From: SZUA-365 sp964635845
GTDB lineage: Bacteria > Bacteroidota > Ignavibacteria > SZUA-365
Reading direction: 5' to 3'
Length of the DNA stretch: 39,573 nt
NCBI GenBank assembly: GCA_964635845.1
Contig: CAZWNO010000024.1
Coordinates: 1-39,573, forward strand
A program made the translations under genes and the position numbers. The notes below the pieces were generated by a model, which saw only the letters and a list, made by a program, of their open reading frames with translations, was not told the DNA's origin and ran no database searches. Below, piece by piece: positions 8,285 to 17,000 of the stretch (its first letter is position 1; every line of letters begins with the position of its first letter).

Positions 8285-8315
8285 TTTGGGAAATGTCGCA
8301 CAGGACGTATATTTC
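8285..8315 (+). promoter_or_regulatory. Candidate Bacteroidota-type promoter of the sensor kinase gene
   Basis: TTTG (8285-8288), 19 bases, then TATATTTC (8308-8315). The established Bacteroidota consensus is TTTG with about 19 bases to TAnnTTTG, so seven of the eight -7 positions are close. Transcription would start only a few bases before the ATGs at 8328, 8340 and 8349. A TATATTTCC also lies just upstream of the divergent rlmI start on the other strand. Confidence 0.4.
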
Positions 8316-8327
8316 CCGCTTCCCACG

Positions 8328-11294
8328 ATGCAACGGAATATGACGCGCATGCACGCACGCACGCGATCCCTCACACGAGGAATCCAGACAGCGGTTATCC
8401 TGATTTTCGTACTCTGCCTCGCTCCGGGGCGGACGCAGGCGCAGATCCTGCCGTTCCACGTCCTGTCGGCGCGCGACGGACTGGTTTCCAACAGTATCAC
8501 GAGCCTCGCGCAGGACGGGCGGGGCCGGCTGTGGATCGGCACCGGAGCGGGTGTCAGCGTCTTCGACGGAATATCCTTCCGCAGCTACACTGTCGAAGAC
8601 GGCATTCCATCCGGATTCATCAACGGCATGGCGCGGGACCCGCGCGACAACGAAGCGATGTGGATCGCCACGGCGCGCGGGCTGCTGCATATCGGAAAAC
8701 GGGGAATGCAGGCGTTCCAGGATTCGGGCGCCACGCAGACCTGGACCTCCGATGTTGCGGTTTCGGCGCGCGGTTCGGTCTGGGTCGCGGCCGCCGGCGG
8801 CCTGCGATCCGTTCGGAAGGACCTGCTGCTGCCTGTCCGTCTGCCCCGGCAGGTCGGCACGATCATCCGTGTCACGGCGACCCCGGACGGACTGCTCTGG
8901 ATGCTCAGCGACCGGGGGGTGTTCCGCTACGACCCGGCCGAACGGCGCTGCATCGCCATCGACAGCGTGCGCGGCATGTACCGGGGCGCCAACTTCATGA
9001 CATCCGACAGGAACGGCAACGTCTACGTGTGCACCCGCGACAGCAGCGTCGTCCAGTTTCATGAAGGCGTGTTTCACCGCAGGCATCACTTCGGCCGCGT
9101 ACAGCCCTACGCGCTGACAGCCGACAATCACGGCGCACTCTGGATCGCCAGTGACAGCGGACTGTTCCATTTCCCTTCCGGCAAGCTGGAATCCTCGACC
9201 GCCGTCCGGTACCGGCAGTCCAACGGCCTCCCGGTCACATCGCTGAACAATGTCTTCTTCGACAGCGAGCGCAACCTCTGGCTCGGCACCGAGGGCAAGG
9301 GGATTGTGCGGCTCGAGGATTGGCACGTCGTGATGTTTCCGGATATGACCGTCACCGGTCTCGGCGCGCTCGACAAACGCGGACATCTCTGGCTGAGCGC
9401 CGAAGACGGACTGTGGGAATTCTGGGAAGCGGGGCCGATGAACTGGCAGCGGCATCTGCACACACCCGCGCGGGACTGGCCCGGAGGTTTCCCTTTCCGC
9501 TGCGCGGTCGGTCCGGATAACGGGCTCTACGCGGCCTTTCTATCCGGCGCCATCGTGCGTTTCGAGATCGCGGGTGCACCGGGACGCCGTTCGCAGCTTC
9601 GCGTCTCGGATGTCTTCCGCGGGCGGGATTCGATCCCGCCTCCCGATTCCTTCACGATGTGCGTCGACCGCAAGGGACGGCTCTGGTGCAGCATCAAGCA
9701 GGGCCTCGTCGCTGTCGTGGAGGGCCGCACGCCTTTCCGCTTGCTTCGCCTGTACAGGGGGCTGCCGCATGACGTCCGCACGATGTATGAGGACACTCAT
9801 GGGAAAATCTGGATCGCGGGTTACAACACCGGGATGTACGTGATCGACGGCAACGACCTGTCGCGGCCGGTGCGCACGATCAAGGAGCTGCAGGGCATCA
9901 GCGTCCGCGGCATGCTGATGGACAGGAAAGGGCGCATGTGGATCGGTACGATTCCACACGGCCTGACGGTGCTGGACGGCCACGCCGTGCGGCGATTCTC
10001 GAAAGCCGACGGACTCCTCGACAACAGCATTTACAGTTTCGCGCAGGGTCCCGACGGCACCATCTGGATGGGCACGCTGGTCGGCATGGCCTATGCGCCC
10101 GAGGGAAGAATGTCCTTCCGCTGGACGCAGGAATTATCGGACAGTCCGGTCTGGGATTGTGGAGTGCGCGAAGACGGGATGCTCTGGCTCGCCACGCGCT
10201 TCGGCCTGACGCTGTTCGACGTCCCGACGAGTTCGCGCGATACCGTCCCCCCGGCGATTTTCATCACCGGCCTTCAGGTGAACGGGCGTCCCGACCCGGT
10301 GCAGTCGGAGGTGGACCTCGGTTCGACGGACCGGAGCTGCCGCGTCGAATTCGCGACGGTGCGGCTGCGGCGGCCGCGGGACATCCGTTACCAGTACATG
10401 CTCTCCGGCATCGACACGGCGTGGAGCGCGCCATCGCGCGAGCGAAGCATCTCGCTCGCGGGATTGCGTCCCGGGACGTACACACTGCTGCTGCGCGCGG
10501 TGAACAGCGAGCAGGTCGCGAGCATCGTCCCCGCACGACTGCGACTCGTCGTGCACCCGCCCTTCTGGCAGAGCTGGTGGTTCATCCTTCTCACGGTCGC
10601 GGCCATCGGTGGCATCCTCGCTTTCGTCATCAGGAGCCGCGTGCGGCGTCTGCTCGAGATCGAACGCATCCGCGCGCGCATCGCGGCGGATCTGCATGAC
10701 GATATCGGATCGGGACTGACGCGCATCGCATTGATGACCGAGGTCATGCAGCGGCAGCTCTTCGGTCTGCGCGAAATCGGAAACGGCGGCGTCGCCGCGG
10801 ATCTCCGTGAAGCGATGGACCGCGTTGGCGCGATTTCGCGCGAACTTGTCGACGGCATGAGCGATGTAGTCTGGTCCATCGATCCGCGGAACGATTCGCT
10901 CTCGCGGCTGATCGACCGCATCACCGTGTTTTCCAACGATCTGTGCGAATCCCGCGACATGACCGTCCGCATCGAAGCGGACGAGTCCCTCCGAAGCCTG
11001 CACACCAGCTCGGATCTCTCGCGCTGCGTGCTCCTGGTCGCGAAGGAGGCCGTCAATAACGCCGTACGGCACAGCGATGCAGGCGAACTCGTGATCGAAA
11101 TGGATACCGCGGGCGAAACGCTGCAGCTGACGATTCGCGACAACGGGCGGGGTTTCGACGAAGAAAATCTTTCGCGGATCAACGGACTGGTCAACATGCG
11201 CAGCCGCGTCGCGAAGGCCGGCGGCAGGCTGTCGATCAGCTCGGCGCCGGGTGCGGGGACGGCGATCACCGCCGAAATCCCGATGCAGGAATAG
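8328..11294 (+). CDS. Propeller-type sensor histidine kinase (Reg_prop, Y_Y_Y, HisKA_3)
   Basis: Membrane sensor of about 988 residues. A signal/anchor segment (AVILIFVLCLAP) is followed by a periplasmic beta-propeller with many Reg_prop repeats (DGLVSNSITSLAQDGRGRLWIGT and variants, LWLGTEGKGI, IWMGTLVGMA). Next are a Y_Y_Y domain (about 670-735, IRYQYMLSGIDTAWS), one transmembrane helix (about 748-772), a HisKA_3 dimerisation domain with His790 (ADLHDDIGSGLTRI), and an HATPase domain with N-box EAVNNAVRHS, DNGRGFD and GAGTAITAEIP. It presumably phosphorylates the NarL-type regulator encoded 68 bases downstream. Unlike many Bacteroidota hybrid systems it carries no receiver or AraC domain. 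ATG 8328, 8340 or 8349 could be the start; there is no clear ribosome site. The ligand is unknown; polysaccharide sensing is common for this architecture. Confidence 0.9.
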   Translation: MQRNMTRMHARTRSLTRGIQTAVILIFVLCLAPGRTQAQILPFHVLSARDGLVSNSITSLAQDGRGRLWIGTGAGVSVFDGISFRSYTVEDGIPSGFINGMARDPRDNEAMWIATARGLLHIGKRGMQAFQDSGATQTWTSDVAVSARGSVWVAAAGGLRSVRKDLLLPVRLPRQVGTIIRVTATPDGLLWMLSDRGVFRYDPAERRCIAIDSVRGMYRGANFMTSDRNGNVYVCTRDSSVVQFHEGVFHRRHHFGRVQPYALTADNHGALWIASDSGLFHFPSGKLESSTAVRYRQSNGLPVTSLNNVFFDSERNLWLGTEGKGIVRLEDWHVVMFPDMTVTGLGALDKRGHLWLSAEDGLWEFWEAGPMNWQRHLHTPARDWPGGFPFRCAVGPDNGLYAAFLSGAIVRFEIAGAPGRRSQLRVSDVFRGRDSIPPPDSFTMCVDRKGRLWCSIKQGLVAVVEGRTPFRLLRLYRGLPHDVRTMYEDTHGKIWIAGYNTGMYVIDGNDLSRPVRTIKELQGISVRGMLMDRKGRMWIGTIPHGLTVLDGHAVRRFSKADGLLDNSIYSFAQGPDGTIWMGTLVGMAYAPEGRMSFRWTQELSDSPVWDCGVREDGMLWLATRFGLTLFDVPTSSRDTVPPAIFITGLQVNGRPDPVQSEVDLGSTDRSCRVEFATVRLRRPRDIRYQYMLSGIDTAWSAPSRERSISLAGLRPGTYTLLLRAVNSEQVASIVPARLRLVVHPPFWQSWWFILLTVAAIGGILAFVIRSRVRRLLEIERIRARIAADLHDDIGSGLTRIALMTEVMQRQLFGLREIGNGGVAADLREAMDRVGAISRELVDGMSDVVWSIDPRNDSLSRLIDRITVFSNDLCESRDMTVRIEADESLRSLHTSSDLSRCVLLVAKEAVNNAVRHSDAGELVIEMDTAGETLQLTIRDNGRGFDEENLSRINGLVNMRSRVAKAGGRLSISSAPGAGTAITAEIPMQE

Positions 11295-11315
11295 CAGAAT
11301 CGTACATTTCAGGAG

Positions 11316-11335
11316 AACTGTACATGTGTACAGTT
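11316..11335. promoter_or_regulatory. Inverted repeat, possible operator of the two-component system
   Basis: Nine-base perfect arms AACTGTACA (11316-11324) and TGTACAGTT (11327-11335) separated by TG, in the 68-base gap between kinase and regulator genes. Its size and symmetry suit a dimeric LuxR-type DNA-binding domain. TGTACA also occurs at 12109-12114 and 12243-12248 upstream of the surface-protein cluster. Confidence 0.5.
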
Positions 11336-11362
11336 GACCGCATTCGAGCACGGAGATAGATT

Positions 11363-12034
11363 ATGGATATGGAAGCCAAACGAAATGACGACATCATCAA
11401 GGTCGCGATCGTCGACGACGATGAGGACATCCGCAAGGGACTCAACTGGATGCTCGACTACACGGAGGGATACGTGTGCGTCGGCACTTTCCGCAGCTGC
11501 GGCGAAGCGGTCGAGCATCTCGGTGAGAACCTCCCCGACGTCGTGCTGATGGACATCGGACTTCCCGGCAGCTCGGGTATCGAATGCGTCCGTACGCTCA
11601 AGGGGATGTGGCCCGACGTGCAGTTCGTCATGCAGACGGTGTACAGCGACGATGACAAGATCTTCGAATCGCTGCGCGCGGGCGCGGTAGGGTATATCCT
11701 CAAGAAATCGCAGACGGTCAAGGTACTGCAGGCCATCAGCGACGCCCATGCCGGAGGAGCACCGATGTCCGGAGAAATCGCACGCCGGGTGCTGACATTC
11801 TTCCAGAAGCCGGAGCCCGCGCAGGATTTTTCCGCGCTCTCCTCACGCGAGGTGGAAGTGCTCGAATCCCTCGTCGACGGCCACAGCTACAAGACCATCG
11901 CCGAGAAGCTCTTCGTCAGCGTGCACACCGTCCGTTTCCATCTGCACAACATCTACGAAAAGCTGCATGTCACCTCGCGCGCCGAAGCGGTGGCGAAGGT
12001 GATGAGGCAGCGGAAGGCCATCGACAACGCCTGA
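11363..12034 (+). CDS. NarL/FixJ-family response regulator
   Basis: 223 residues. The receiver domain has the acidic pocket VDDDED (17-22), phospho-acceptor Asp64 (VLMDIGLPG), switch Thr92 and Lys114. The C-terminal LuxR-type helix-turn-helix (about 153-212) includes LSSREVEVLESLVDGHSYKTIAEKLFVSVHTVRFHLHNIYEKL. It is the cognate output protein of the kinase just upstream. An ACGGAGA ribosome site precedes ATG 11363. A strong terminator follows, so the surface-protein cluster downstream has its own promoter and may be a target of this regulator. Confidence 0.95.
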   Translation: MDMEAKRNDDIIKVAIVDDDEDIRKGLNWMLDYTEGYVCVGTFRSCGEAVEHLGENLPDVVLMDIGLPGSSGIECVRTLKGMWPDVQFVMQTVYSDDDKIFESLRAGAVGYILKKSQTVKVLQAISDAHAGGAPMSGEIARRVLTFFQKPEPAQDFSALSSREVEVLESLVDGHSYKTIAEKLFVSVHTVRFHLHNIYEKLHVTSRAEAVAKVMRQRKAIDNA

Positions 12035-12056
12035 AGTTCGCCGCATCGATTCACGC

Positions 12057-12091
12057 GACGCCGCCCGTTTCGGAGCGGCGTCTCTTTTTTT
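12057..12091 (+). terminator. Intrinsic terminator after the response regulator gene
   Basis: Eight-bp GC-rich stem GACGCCGC (12057-12064) / GCGGCGTC (12075-12082) followed by TCTTTTTTT. It lies 22 bases past the stop codon. Confidence 0.9.
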
Positions 12092-12363
12092 AGGGACCTG
12101 TCCATTCCTGTACAAATCCCCTCCCGGTATCCGGATGATATGCGCACAGCCCGGAAAAACCGCACAGATGTCCAGTTGTCCGCTGCCTTGCCCGCGGGCT
12201 AGCTTTGTACTGTCACTTACACGAACGCAAATCACTTGCAGATGTACAACTCAATCCGGAGCAAATCCGTGCGTCCATCACACATACAGATCATCGATTA
12301 CCGACACAGAGGCATCGCGCCCGCAGGCGACACCCTGCGCCGCGGAAGCGAGGCACCGGCTCG
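12092..12363. promoter_or_regulatory. Upstream region of the surface-protein cluster
   Basis: 272 bases between the regulator's terminator and the barrel gene, which must contain the cluster promoter. It carries TGTACA twice (12109-12114, 12243-12248) and TTGTACTGT at 12205-12213, all similar to half of the palindrome at 11316-11335. I could not place a confident -35/-10 pair. An in-frame reading from 12205 gives low-complexity basic residues and is not part of the protein. Confidence 0.4.
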
Positions 12364-14031
12364 ATGAGACAGAATGATTCCAGTCCGCTCCGCGAGCGAT
12401 ACGTGCGGGAGCAGCTCCGCTTCCTCTCGTGGGTGCTGGTCCTGTGCCTCCTGGCGCTGCTCGCGCTCACGCTCACGGCGGTCTCGCAGACACAACCCAT
12501 CCGCGTGAGCGGCTCGGTCGGACTTTCCACCGAACTGTACTCCTCCTCCAGCGCCGATCCGCAGTGGACGCCGCGTTCCGATCAGCACGTGTCGCGCGCG
12601 GTGCTGCGCACGACGGTGACGCTGTTCGATCAGATCGACCTGCCCTTCGAGGCGTATGTCTCCACGCAGTCCTCCGGCTACCATCAGCCGTTCAACCAGT
12701 TCGGCGTCAGTCCGCTCATCGGGGGCTGGCTGCGTCTGCACGGAGGATATTTCTCGAGCAGGATCTCGGATCTCACATTCGGCGACGAGCGCCTGCTCGG
12801 CGGCGGCGTGGAGATGTCACCCGGAGCCTGGAAGGTGTCGGCACTATACGGCCGGTCGCGGCAGGCGCTCGCGCCGGATACCGCGAGCGGTTTCATCGGT
12901 GATTACCGACGCATGGTTTCAGCCGCGAAAGTGGGCTACGGCAAGGAGGGCGAATTCTTCGTCCATCTCAATGCGATGCATGCGCAGGACGACACCTCGT
13001 CTATGCGTCCCGGAGCCGCGGAACTGCCGCCGGCCGCGCGAGAGAACGTAACGGGTTCGCTCGCGTTCGGCGTGCCTTTCGGCGACGTGGTGCGCGCTAC
13101 GGGCGAAGTGGCGCTCTCGCACACGATCAACGACCTGCGCCTGCGCAGCCGCGAAGGCTACACCGCGCAGGTGGACGGCGCGGCGAAACTCAACATCCTC
13201 ATCATCCCCGCGCAGCAGTGGCAGATCGGACTGAATTCCCGCTGGGTTGGTCCCGGTTACTACACCCTCGGGTACGTGCAGATGCCGAACGACATCTTCG
13301 AATTCACCGTCGCACCAGCTCTCCGCCTCACCGAGGAACGGATCAACCTGCGCGCGTCGCTGGGGATGATGTTCAACAATCTCCGCGGCAACCGTCTCGC
13401 GCGCACCACGCGATTGATCGGTTCGTTCACTGGCAACTGGCAGGTGAACGAGCAATTCGGCATCGCGGCGAACTACAGCAATTACGGCATGCGGTCGACG
13501 CACACGAAGGATTCGCTGCGGGTGGATCATCTCACGCAATCGGTCTACCTCTCCCCGACCTGCACATTCGAAGGACTCGGTGGCACGAACTCGCTCAACG
13601 CCAGCTTCATGCTTCAATCGGCAACCGACGGCAATCCGGTCACCACGGAAGGGAACGAGAACAGCGCCCGCGCGGCTTCGCTGACGCACAGCCTGAGCAT
13701 GCCGTCCACGTTCAACCTCACGACGGGCGTGACCTGGAACGGGATGACATCCTCCTATTCGGATACTGATATCCTCAGTTTCAGCGAAACCGTGGGACGC
13801 AATTTCCTCGACAATGCACTCTCAGTTTCCCTCACGGGCGGCTACAACATCGTCACGGGCGAAACCGGCACCGACGGCCAGTTCAGCGGACGGATCATGC
13901 TCGGGTACTCGTTCGAGAACTACGGCATGCTGTCGCTTTCGCTCTCCAACAACAGCTACAGCTACGGGCAGCCTGACCGCCCATCATTCGATGAGTGGTA
14001 CGGCAGCCTTCAGTACTCCGCGGGTTTTTAA
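12364..14031 (+). CDS. Outer-membrane beta-barrel protein heading the surface cluster
   Basis: 555 residues from ATG 12364. A long basic N-region (MRQNDSSPLRERYVREQ) precedes a hydrophobic signal core (LSWVLVLCLLALLALTLTAVS). The rest is made of alternating polar and aromatic strands such as WLRLHGGYFSS, WQIGLNSRWVGPGYYTLGYVQ, INLRASLGMMFNN, QFGIAANYSNYGMRSTH and YGMLSLSLSNNSYSYGQ. It ends in a C-terminal Phe (LQYSAGF), as typical of outer-membrane barrels. I do not recognise the exact family. It is first in a tight run with the TANFOR-like gene 23 bases downstream. By analogy with PorP/SprF-type barrels beside large surface proteins it may help export or anchor its neighbour, but sequence alone does not show this. 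Confidence 0.75.
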   Translation: MRQNDSSPLRERYVREQLRFLSWVLVLCLLALLALTLTAVSQTQPIRVSGSVGLSTELYSSSSADPQWTPRSDQHVSRAVLRTTVTLFDQIDLPFEAYVSTQSSGYHQPFNQFGVSPLIGGWLRLHGGYFSSRISDLTFGDERLLGGGVEMSPGAWKVSALYGRSRQALAPDTASGFIGDYRRMVSAAKVGYGKEGEFFVHLNAMHAQDDTSSMRPGAAELPPAARENVTGSLAFGVPFGDVVRATGEVALSHTINDLRLRSREGYTAQVDGAAKLNILIIPAQQWQIGLNSRWVGPGYYTLGYVQMPNDIFEFTVAPALRLTEERINLRASLGMMFNNLRGNRLARTTRLIGSFTGNWQVNEQFGIAANYSNYGMRSTHTKDSLRVDHLTQSVYLSPTCTFEGLGGTNSLNASFMLQSATDGNPVTTEGNENSARAASLTHSLSMPSTFNLTTGVTWNGMTSSYSDTDILSFSETVGRNFLDNALSVSLTGGYNIVTGETGTDGQFSGRIMLGYSFENYGMLSLSLSNNSYSYGQPDRPSFDEWYGSLQYSAGF

Positions 14032-14054
14032 TCATGATGAAGGTGAACCATACA

Positions 14055-17000
14055 ATGAACCGCATACTGTTTTCCGTTCTGATACTGACATCCCTCACGC
14101 TCACCGCCGCGGAATCCTCGGCGCAGATCACGATGAACGCCATGGTGCGCCGTCCCACTCCGACGGCACTCACCGAGTGGCGGCGCGATCCTTCCGTCGT
14201 GCGCCTGACGATCACCAACGCCTCGCGCGACCGGCATGAGAACACGATCATCTCGATCGTCATCCGCGACCTGAGCTCCGATGCCGTCGTCGCGCGGACG
14301 AGAGACGATTCTCCCTCCATGCCGCGCTTCACGCTGATGCCCGGACAGACCATCACGCTATCGGGTCCGGATATCATCCGACAGGACGCGCTGGAAGTGA
14401 ACCAGTCGCTGCGCACCATCGCGGTGACCACGGATGCGCTGCCGGAAGGCAGTTATGAATTCTGCGTGCGGCTCCTCGCCGCCGACGGCGTGACGGAACT
14501 CACCGTGATGAGTCCCGTCTGCACGCCGTTCGACATCATCATCCCCGATCCCCCGCAGCTCATCGCGCCGTATGCCGGACAGGTGCTTCCCGTCGGCACG
14601 ATCCCCGTGTTCCAGTGGACGCCCGTGGCGCCGCTTCCCATGTCGATGCGCGTGCAGTACCGCGTGCGTATCGTGCCGATGTTCGACGGGCAGACGCCGC
14701 GGCAGGCGATCGAGAGCAATCCCGAAGTGCTGATCGACAAGCGCGTCCCTTCGACGACGTACATGTATTCCCCGACGGAGAAGCCGTTCACCGCCTATCC
14801 CTCGGCGGTGGGCTGGGCCTGGCAGGTGCAGGCGCTCGACGTCGCGACTTCCGCGTCGGGTGTTCCGGCAGCGCGCAACGAGGGGAAAAGCGAGATCGGC
14901 ACGTTCACCTTCGGCGGCAAGACCAAGGGCGGGGAGCAGACCGGCAACGCCGTTGTGCAGCAGCAGAATGCAGGGGCGGGTGAATGCTCTGCTCCCTGCA
15001 TCACCCAGGCGCCGTCGGAGATGACGCTGTTCCCCGGCATCATCCAGGTGGGCGACAGCGTCACGGTCGGACTCTTCACGATGGAACTCACCGAGCTGAC
15101 GAATCCGAGTCCCAGCGCGCTCGCCGGCAAGGGACTCGTGCAGGTGCCCTACCTGAAATCGCGCATCCGCGTGCAGTTCACCGGCATCCGGGTCAACACG
15201 CTCAAGCAGGTGCTCGATCCGGGCGTGCAGGCGGAACTGCAGGCGCCGATCTCCATTCCCCAGGCCAACAACATGGCGCAGCGGATCGGCATGAATCCGC
15301 AGACCATGCAGGACGTCCAGACCTGGATGGGTCAGGCAGGAAGGATGGTGAGCGCATTCACCGGACTCGAGCCGGTGTACCTCCCCATCGGGATCGACAA
15401 CACGATTCCCACCACGGGCCATCAGCTCGTCGTCTCGCTGATCGGCGCGGTGTTCAATCCCGACGGCGCGCAGTTCAACGCCGTGTGCCAGCTGCCGCTG
15501 CCCTTCCTCGGTCCCAACGGGAAGCTCGGCTTCGGTGTCAACGGCATCTGCATGCATCCGGGCGGCGTGGGCGCGGGCAACACTCCCGTGCACATGTACC
15601 TGATCGACGACTTCGGCTACAATCCGGGGGGCGGCACGTGGAGCCTGCAGCTGTTGAAGGAAAACAGCGGCCAGGGCACCTGGGCCGAGATCGACTGCTC
15701 GGGATTCAAGAAACTGCACGTACACGGCGAGGTGGGCTTCGCGCGCTCGGCGCTGGTGCCCGTACCCGACAACGGACAGACCGTGAAGCTGAACCTCATC
15801 ACCGACATCCAGAAAAACGACGTGATGAACTGGCTCGTGCAGCTGAGCAGCTCTTCCACCTTTGCCGCGGCCGCGCTGCCGGATTTCGCGATCAGCGTGC
15901 CGTCGATGTACATCGACTTCGCCGACGACAGGAATCCCCCGGCGATGCATTTCCCCGACGATTACCAGGGACCGAGCAAGGACAGCCTCAGCTGGCACGG
16001 CTTCTACATGCCCTCCGCTACGGTGACGCTGCCGCAGCAGTTCAAGACCGGACAGAATCCCGTCACGCTGAACATCAGCGATATGCTGGTCGACAACACC
16101 GGTTTCACGGCGGGAATGCAGGCTGATGATGTCGTGTCCTATCCCGGCCTGAACGTCGCATCGTGGGGCGCGAGTCTCGACCACATCGACGTGCAGATCA
16201 CCAACAGTTCGTACAAGCATGGATCGCTGAGCGGCAAGCTGCGGATTCCCATCAGCACGCAGCCGCTCGACTACAGCATGCTGCTGACGAAATCGGACAG
16301 CGGACTCAGCTACACGTGCAGCGTGATCCCCAAGGCCGATATCGATGTGCCGATGTGGGCGCTGACACTGACGATCGACCCGACCTCGATTTTCCAGATC
16401 ACGGCGAACAGCAGCGGCTTCGAGGCGTACATCGAGCTGAACGGCATGCTCGGCTTCCAGAAAACCGTGGGCACGATACCCCTAATCAACCTTACGGGTC
16501 TTGAATTCTCGAAACTCAAGCTCATGACCTCGGCGCCGTATTTCGAGCTGGGACAGATCGCGCTCGCCTCCCCGCAGCACGGCATCGCGGGATTCCCGAT
16601 CTCGCTGACCGGCGTGACACCGGTGGTGCATATGGGTGCGCCGATGGAGCTTGGATTCCAGTTCGGCATGGCCTTCAACCTGATGGGCGAAGGCGCAGGC
16701 GCGAGCGGGATCAGCGGCGAGACGCATTTCACCGTGCTCGGCAATTACAACCTCGCGACGAAGCAGGCCGGCTTCGCCGACGCCTACCTCGACGACATCA
16801 CGCTCAACGCGCAGCTCGGCGCGGCGGTCAGCATCGACGGCACGATCATCTTCTACCGCGACCACAACGTTTACGGCAACGGATTCTTCGGCACGGTGCA
16901 GGCCCAGTTTCTCGAGATGGTCGAGATCAACGCCACCGCGATGTTCGGCTCGAAACCGACGGGGCCGAATACGGGTTACCGGTACTGGTACGCCGACGCG

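Noticed and set aside
11334..11362. TTGACC, 17 bases, TAGATT just before the response regulator ATG
   Set aside because: It resembles a sigma-70 promoter, but transcription would start inside the coding region at or after the second ATG. It is more likely chance overlap with the palindrome.
12364..14031. Barrel considered as a T9SS core component (PorV or PorP/SprF)
   Set aside because: Barrel-like strands are clear, but no diagnostic motif of those families was recognised, so only a generic call is made.
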